A stretch of 32,797 nucleotides of DNA from Asparagopsis taxiformis (Eukaryota; Rhodophyta; Florideophyceae; Bonnemaisoniales; Bonnemaisoniaceae). A program made the translations under genes and the position numbers. The notes under the pieces were generated by a model. That model ran no database searches, was not told the DNA's origin, and saw nothing but the letters and a program-made list of their open reading frames with translations. The stretch is from NCBI GenBank assembly GCA_030407315.1, contig JALQPE010000210.1, positions 1 to 32,797 on the forward strand. The letters run 5' to 3'. This document shows, piece after piece, positions 30,266 through 32,797 of the stretch (the first letter of the stretch is position 1; each line of letters opens with the position of its first letter).

Positions 30266-31600
30266 TCTAGACGTGTTTCGCACTTGTACGCATCAGGGAA
30301 GGCTGCACGGAAGGTTGAGACTACGCTACTTGTGTACCGCATTGTCTGAAATAGCGAGTAGTGTTTGTTGTATAGTTGTGGAGTATGCGTCTGGTGGTTT
30401 GTAAAGCTTGCAGAACGGGATAGGGATGTGGGTGGCCCTATTTTATGAATACATGAGTACCAATATTCAGGGTGACAAAGCGGAAAGGCATAGGCTCATA
30501 CATGTTTGAGATTGCATAGTGGAGAAAATATTTACATCGAAATTTACATGGAGCTGATGGAGGTTTTAAGGATGAGGTATGAGAGGAAGAAAATTCTTCT
30601 GTGGTATGAGGATGTGTTCTGTGGGGGATGGAATCTTGGGATGGTACAGGGGGAGGTGGAAATGTACGGAGTGCGGGTTTAGATTGGAGTGTGATTCGGA
30701 GAGGAGTGCCGACGAGCATATTATGGGGATTGGGGAGACGCTGCGGGGTGTTGGGGTAGTGAGGGCGAAGGAGGTGTTTAGGTGGGACCGTAGGAGGGTG
30801 CGGTTGAAGTCGCCGAGAGGAGGGGGTTTTAGGAAAGTGAGGAGAAAGAGGGGGAGGGGGTGGCGTCTGTTCTGGCTGTGGTGAGTGGGGATGTGATGGT
30901 GAAGAAGAGGGTTATTGTATTTGGGGAGGGAGGGGAGTGGGAGGATGGGTGCGAAGTGGGGGGTTGATATGTGGTTCAGAGCGGGGAGGTTTCTGGGGAG
31001 ATGGCGGGGGAGCGGGAGCGTCGGCCGGTGGTGGTGGTGTATACGGTATCGAAGATGCGGATGTCGTGGGGGCATGGAGCAGCTGAGGGAGGGAGGGGTG
31101 GAGTAGGTCGGGTACGGGATGGGGAGTGAGAGGTTTTCGAAGAGTAAGCTGCAGGGGAAGTTTGTGGAGAGGGCGAAGGAGAGGGGTTGAAGGTAGAGGA
31201 GAGAGGGTATTGAAGAACAATACGTTGCAAAGGTGATGGGGGAGAGCATGGTCGAGGAAATAGGGGTGTTTTTCCCTATTCTGAGGTAGTATGACGACTG
31301 GTTATACGAAATCTGTACGGTAGGGCAGAAAAGTAGGTATGGAATGGAGGTGTGCAACGTGGAAGCGGGGATAGGTAGCTGAAAATGCGCGCTAGAGTGG
31401 TATTGGGGGTGTTTGAGGTACAGTACGGGGGAGGTGAGCACCAACTGGAAGGGGTGTGAGCGAGAGGATGAAAAAATTAAAGACGAAATTGGAGTCGACC
31501 GACAAGGAAAAATAGAGTGGTCGCCGTGATGGATGCGGACATCCATGTCGAGCACGGCGGCAGAAATTTCTGGGGTCGAAATTTTTGAATTTCTGAACCG
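30266..31600. other. Strand-asymmetric simple DNA, no gene
   Basis: From about 30540 to 31480 the plus strand is G/A-rich and the minus strand C/T-rich. This keeps long frames open (up to 329 codons on minus, 30566-31555) that are mostly Ser, Pro, Leu, His and Thr and have no domain-like order. Around 31561-31595 a decayed inverted fragment of the dispersed repeat head can be seen (gtcgaaatttttgaatttctg). Confidence 0.5.
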
Positions 31601-31855
31601 GCGCCCGTCCTAGGTGGACATAGACATGGCGGAAGTCCATCCCGAGGGGGACATCCGTGGTACTAGAAACAATGGATGTCGCCCTAGTAATACTAGACGT
31701 ACTAGACCGCATGGACGTCCGGTTCTAGGCGGACATCCAAAAATACTGGAGAACATGGACGTCCGCCTAGTAATACTAGGTGTACTAGAGGTAGTGGACG
31801 TCCGCGTCCATTTCCGAGAACACAGACGCACAGGTCGCGCGTGGTAAAGGAGCAA
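31600..31855. repeat. Degenerate satellite related to the 43-bp array, inverted
   Basis: Repeated words are tggacgtccg, ctagtaatactagg and gtactaga. The orientation is opposite to 13475-13705. The flanking block cgtccgcgtccatttccgag plus aacacagacg (31799-31828) is the reverse complement of the block at about 13352-13382. Confidence 0.65.
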
Positions 31856-32280
31856 TGCTGATACAGCAGGTGGAAGCCAAAAGTCAAACGCTGGATCAGC
31901 GACGAACGGGTACCGGAAGGGTGCCAGGCGCTATAGCCAAGGGAGAAGCAGGCTGGATGAGACGGCGAAACGCAACTTGGGAGCAAAATGACAACCGAAC
32001 TTCCGCTGCTTTACAATCGAAGAACTGGGCGATCCACCGTAGAATAAATACTATGTTACAGCACGGTGGCTAGCCCTAAGTGAACTTCTACGGTTTTCAG
32101 GGGATAGGCTAAAGACTGGTACAGTAGGGCGGTCGGAAAAACCCTAAGTGGGTTGCGTGGCCAGCACGGTCCACGCAGTGTGAGTGTGTTGTACAAAGTT
32201 AGTGTCAGTGTACATAAAGTGTACCACTGGTTACACGTGTGTTGTGCCCAGTGATTCACTGTGGTGCGAAAATTAGACCA
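31856..32280 (-). mobile_element. Probable LTR-like DNA of a second gypsy copy
   Basis: It shares several words in the same orientation with 12690-13340 and lies next to a gypsy gag fragment. Protease, reverse transcriptase and integrase are absent between gag and this block, so the copy is internally deleted. Exact LTR ends are not defined. Confidence 0.35.
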
Positions 32281-32797
32281 CTTATGAAAAATAAAAATTT
32301 GTAATAAATTACGAACTTTTGCGACGTTACACGTCGCGCAGGCGTACCGCCACGTGATATTGCACCACACCTACCGTTAAAGGGGCTCCTCTGCTTCTCC
32401 GTGTCCTTCTGGCGAATATAGCATGTCGCAACAGAATGACTCAGACTACCACATTTGGAGCAACGGGTGTCTCGGTGTGGGTTTTCGGGGCAGGATTTAT
32501 CCCCATGTCCAGGCTTCTGACAGAAGGAGCAAGGACGAGTCGTTTCGCGCCTATCCAACGAGGACGACCCCGTCTGCTTGTGGACGATGAGGGAGAGTTC
32601 GGCAAGCTGCTCTGCTAGCTTGTCTACCTTGCTCTCTACCTGTGACGTTCGTGTGTCAGGACGGTTCAAGTACCCGCTTAGATCCGTAGGTGGAATCGAG
32701 GTGGTGCTGTTTCCCGGCATCTTGATACGGGACGGAGATAGGAAGTCCTTGCGACCCTGGTCGAAGTCACGCACCACTTTCTTGAGGTCGGAGTAGT
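32256..32797 (-). pseudogene. Ty3/gypsy gag fragment with two zinc knuckles, 5' part off window
   Basis: The frame is open from the window edge. A helical segment (VESKVDKLAEQLAELSLIV) is followed by two CCHC knuckles of C-x2-C-x4-H-x4-C form: CSFCQKPGHGDKSC (32490-32531) and CSKCGSLSHSVATC (32421-32462). In retroelements these bind the RNA genome during packaging. After the second knuckle the reading loses gag character and ends at 32256 next to LTR-like DNA. The partner protease and polymerase are not present here; those at 10478-12700 belong to another copy. Confidence 0.88.

Noticed and set aside
30566..31555. 329-codon open frame on the minus strand
   Set aside because: It is Ser/Pro/Leu/His/Thr-rich with no domain-like order and lies in a C/T-rich strand where stops are rare. 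Composition explains it.

Overview
The window reads as repeat-rich eukaryotic nuclear DNA. It holds decayed retrotransposon and DNA-transposon genes, degenerate copies of two ordinary eukaryotic protein genes (an importin-beta-like transport receptor and a DUF676-type serine esterase), satellites and many long inverted repeats. I see no operons, bacterial signals, rRNA or tRNA. I cannot place the lineage from sequence alone; a fungus or a red or other alga would both fit.

Layout. 1-3241: two divergently oriented members (A on minus, B on plus) of a protein family I do not recognise, separated by an intergenic stretch that ends in a dense patch of palindromes built on GACAGTAAA/TTTACTGTC. 3242-6040: no convincing gene apart from one unrecognised open frame (3850-4251, minus), a 91-bp tandem duplication and a patch of CTGGTT/AACCAG inverted repeats. 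6121-6835: a run of unrelated perfect palindromes. 6966-7700: a tandem array of fold-back elements. 7829-9461: a third, diverged and disrupted member (C) of the A/B family. 10040-10475: a second CTGGTT patch whose edge coincides with the truncation of a Ty3/gypsy pol gene (10478-12700, minus). 12690-13340: LTR-like DNA, followed by a 43-bp satellite, a 24-bp tandem repeat, a long imperfect repeat array (14230-15250) and a 132-bp palindrome. 15971-17345: a frameshifted DNA-transposon transposase that starts with a zinc finger. 17490-28385: a giant inverted repeat with two arms of about 4.79 kb around a 1.3 kb unique spacer. Each arm carries an importin-like pseudogene and an esterase pseudogene, then satellite repeats at its outer edge. 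28385-30190: further copies of those satellite repeats. 30190-31600: strand-asymmetric simple DNA. 31600-32797: degenerate satellite, LTR-like DNA and a gypsy gag fragment running off the window.

Little here looks like a working gene. Frameshifts recur in almost every coding segment, and several sit in mononucleotide runs. The arms of the giant palindrome also differ mainly by one-base indels. Part of the apparent decay may therefore be uncorrected consensus error. The TAG stop and the missing nucleophile in the esterase, and the TGA in the gypsy protease, are not explained by run-length error. The most interesting items are the giant palindrome that duplicates already-dead genes, the three-member unknown family A/B/C, and the unusual density of unrelated perfect palindromes, some of whose edges coincide with gene truncations.
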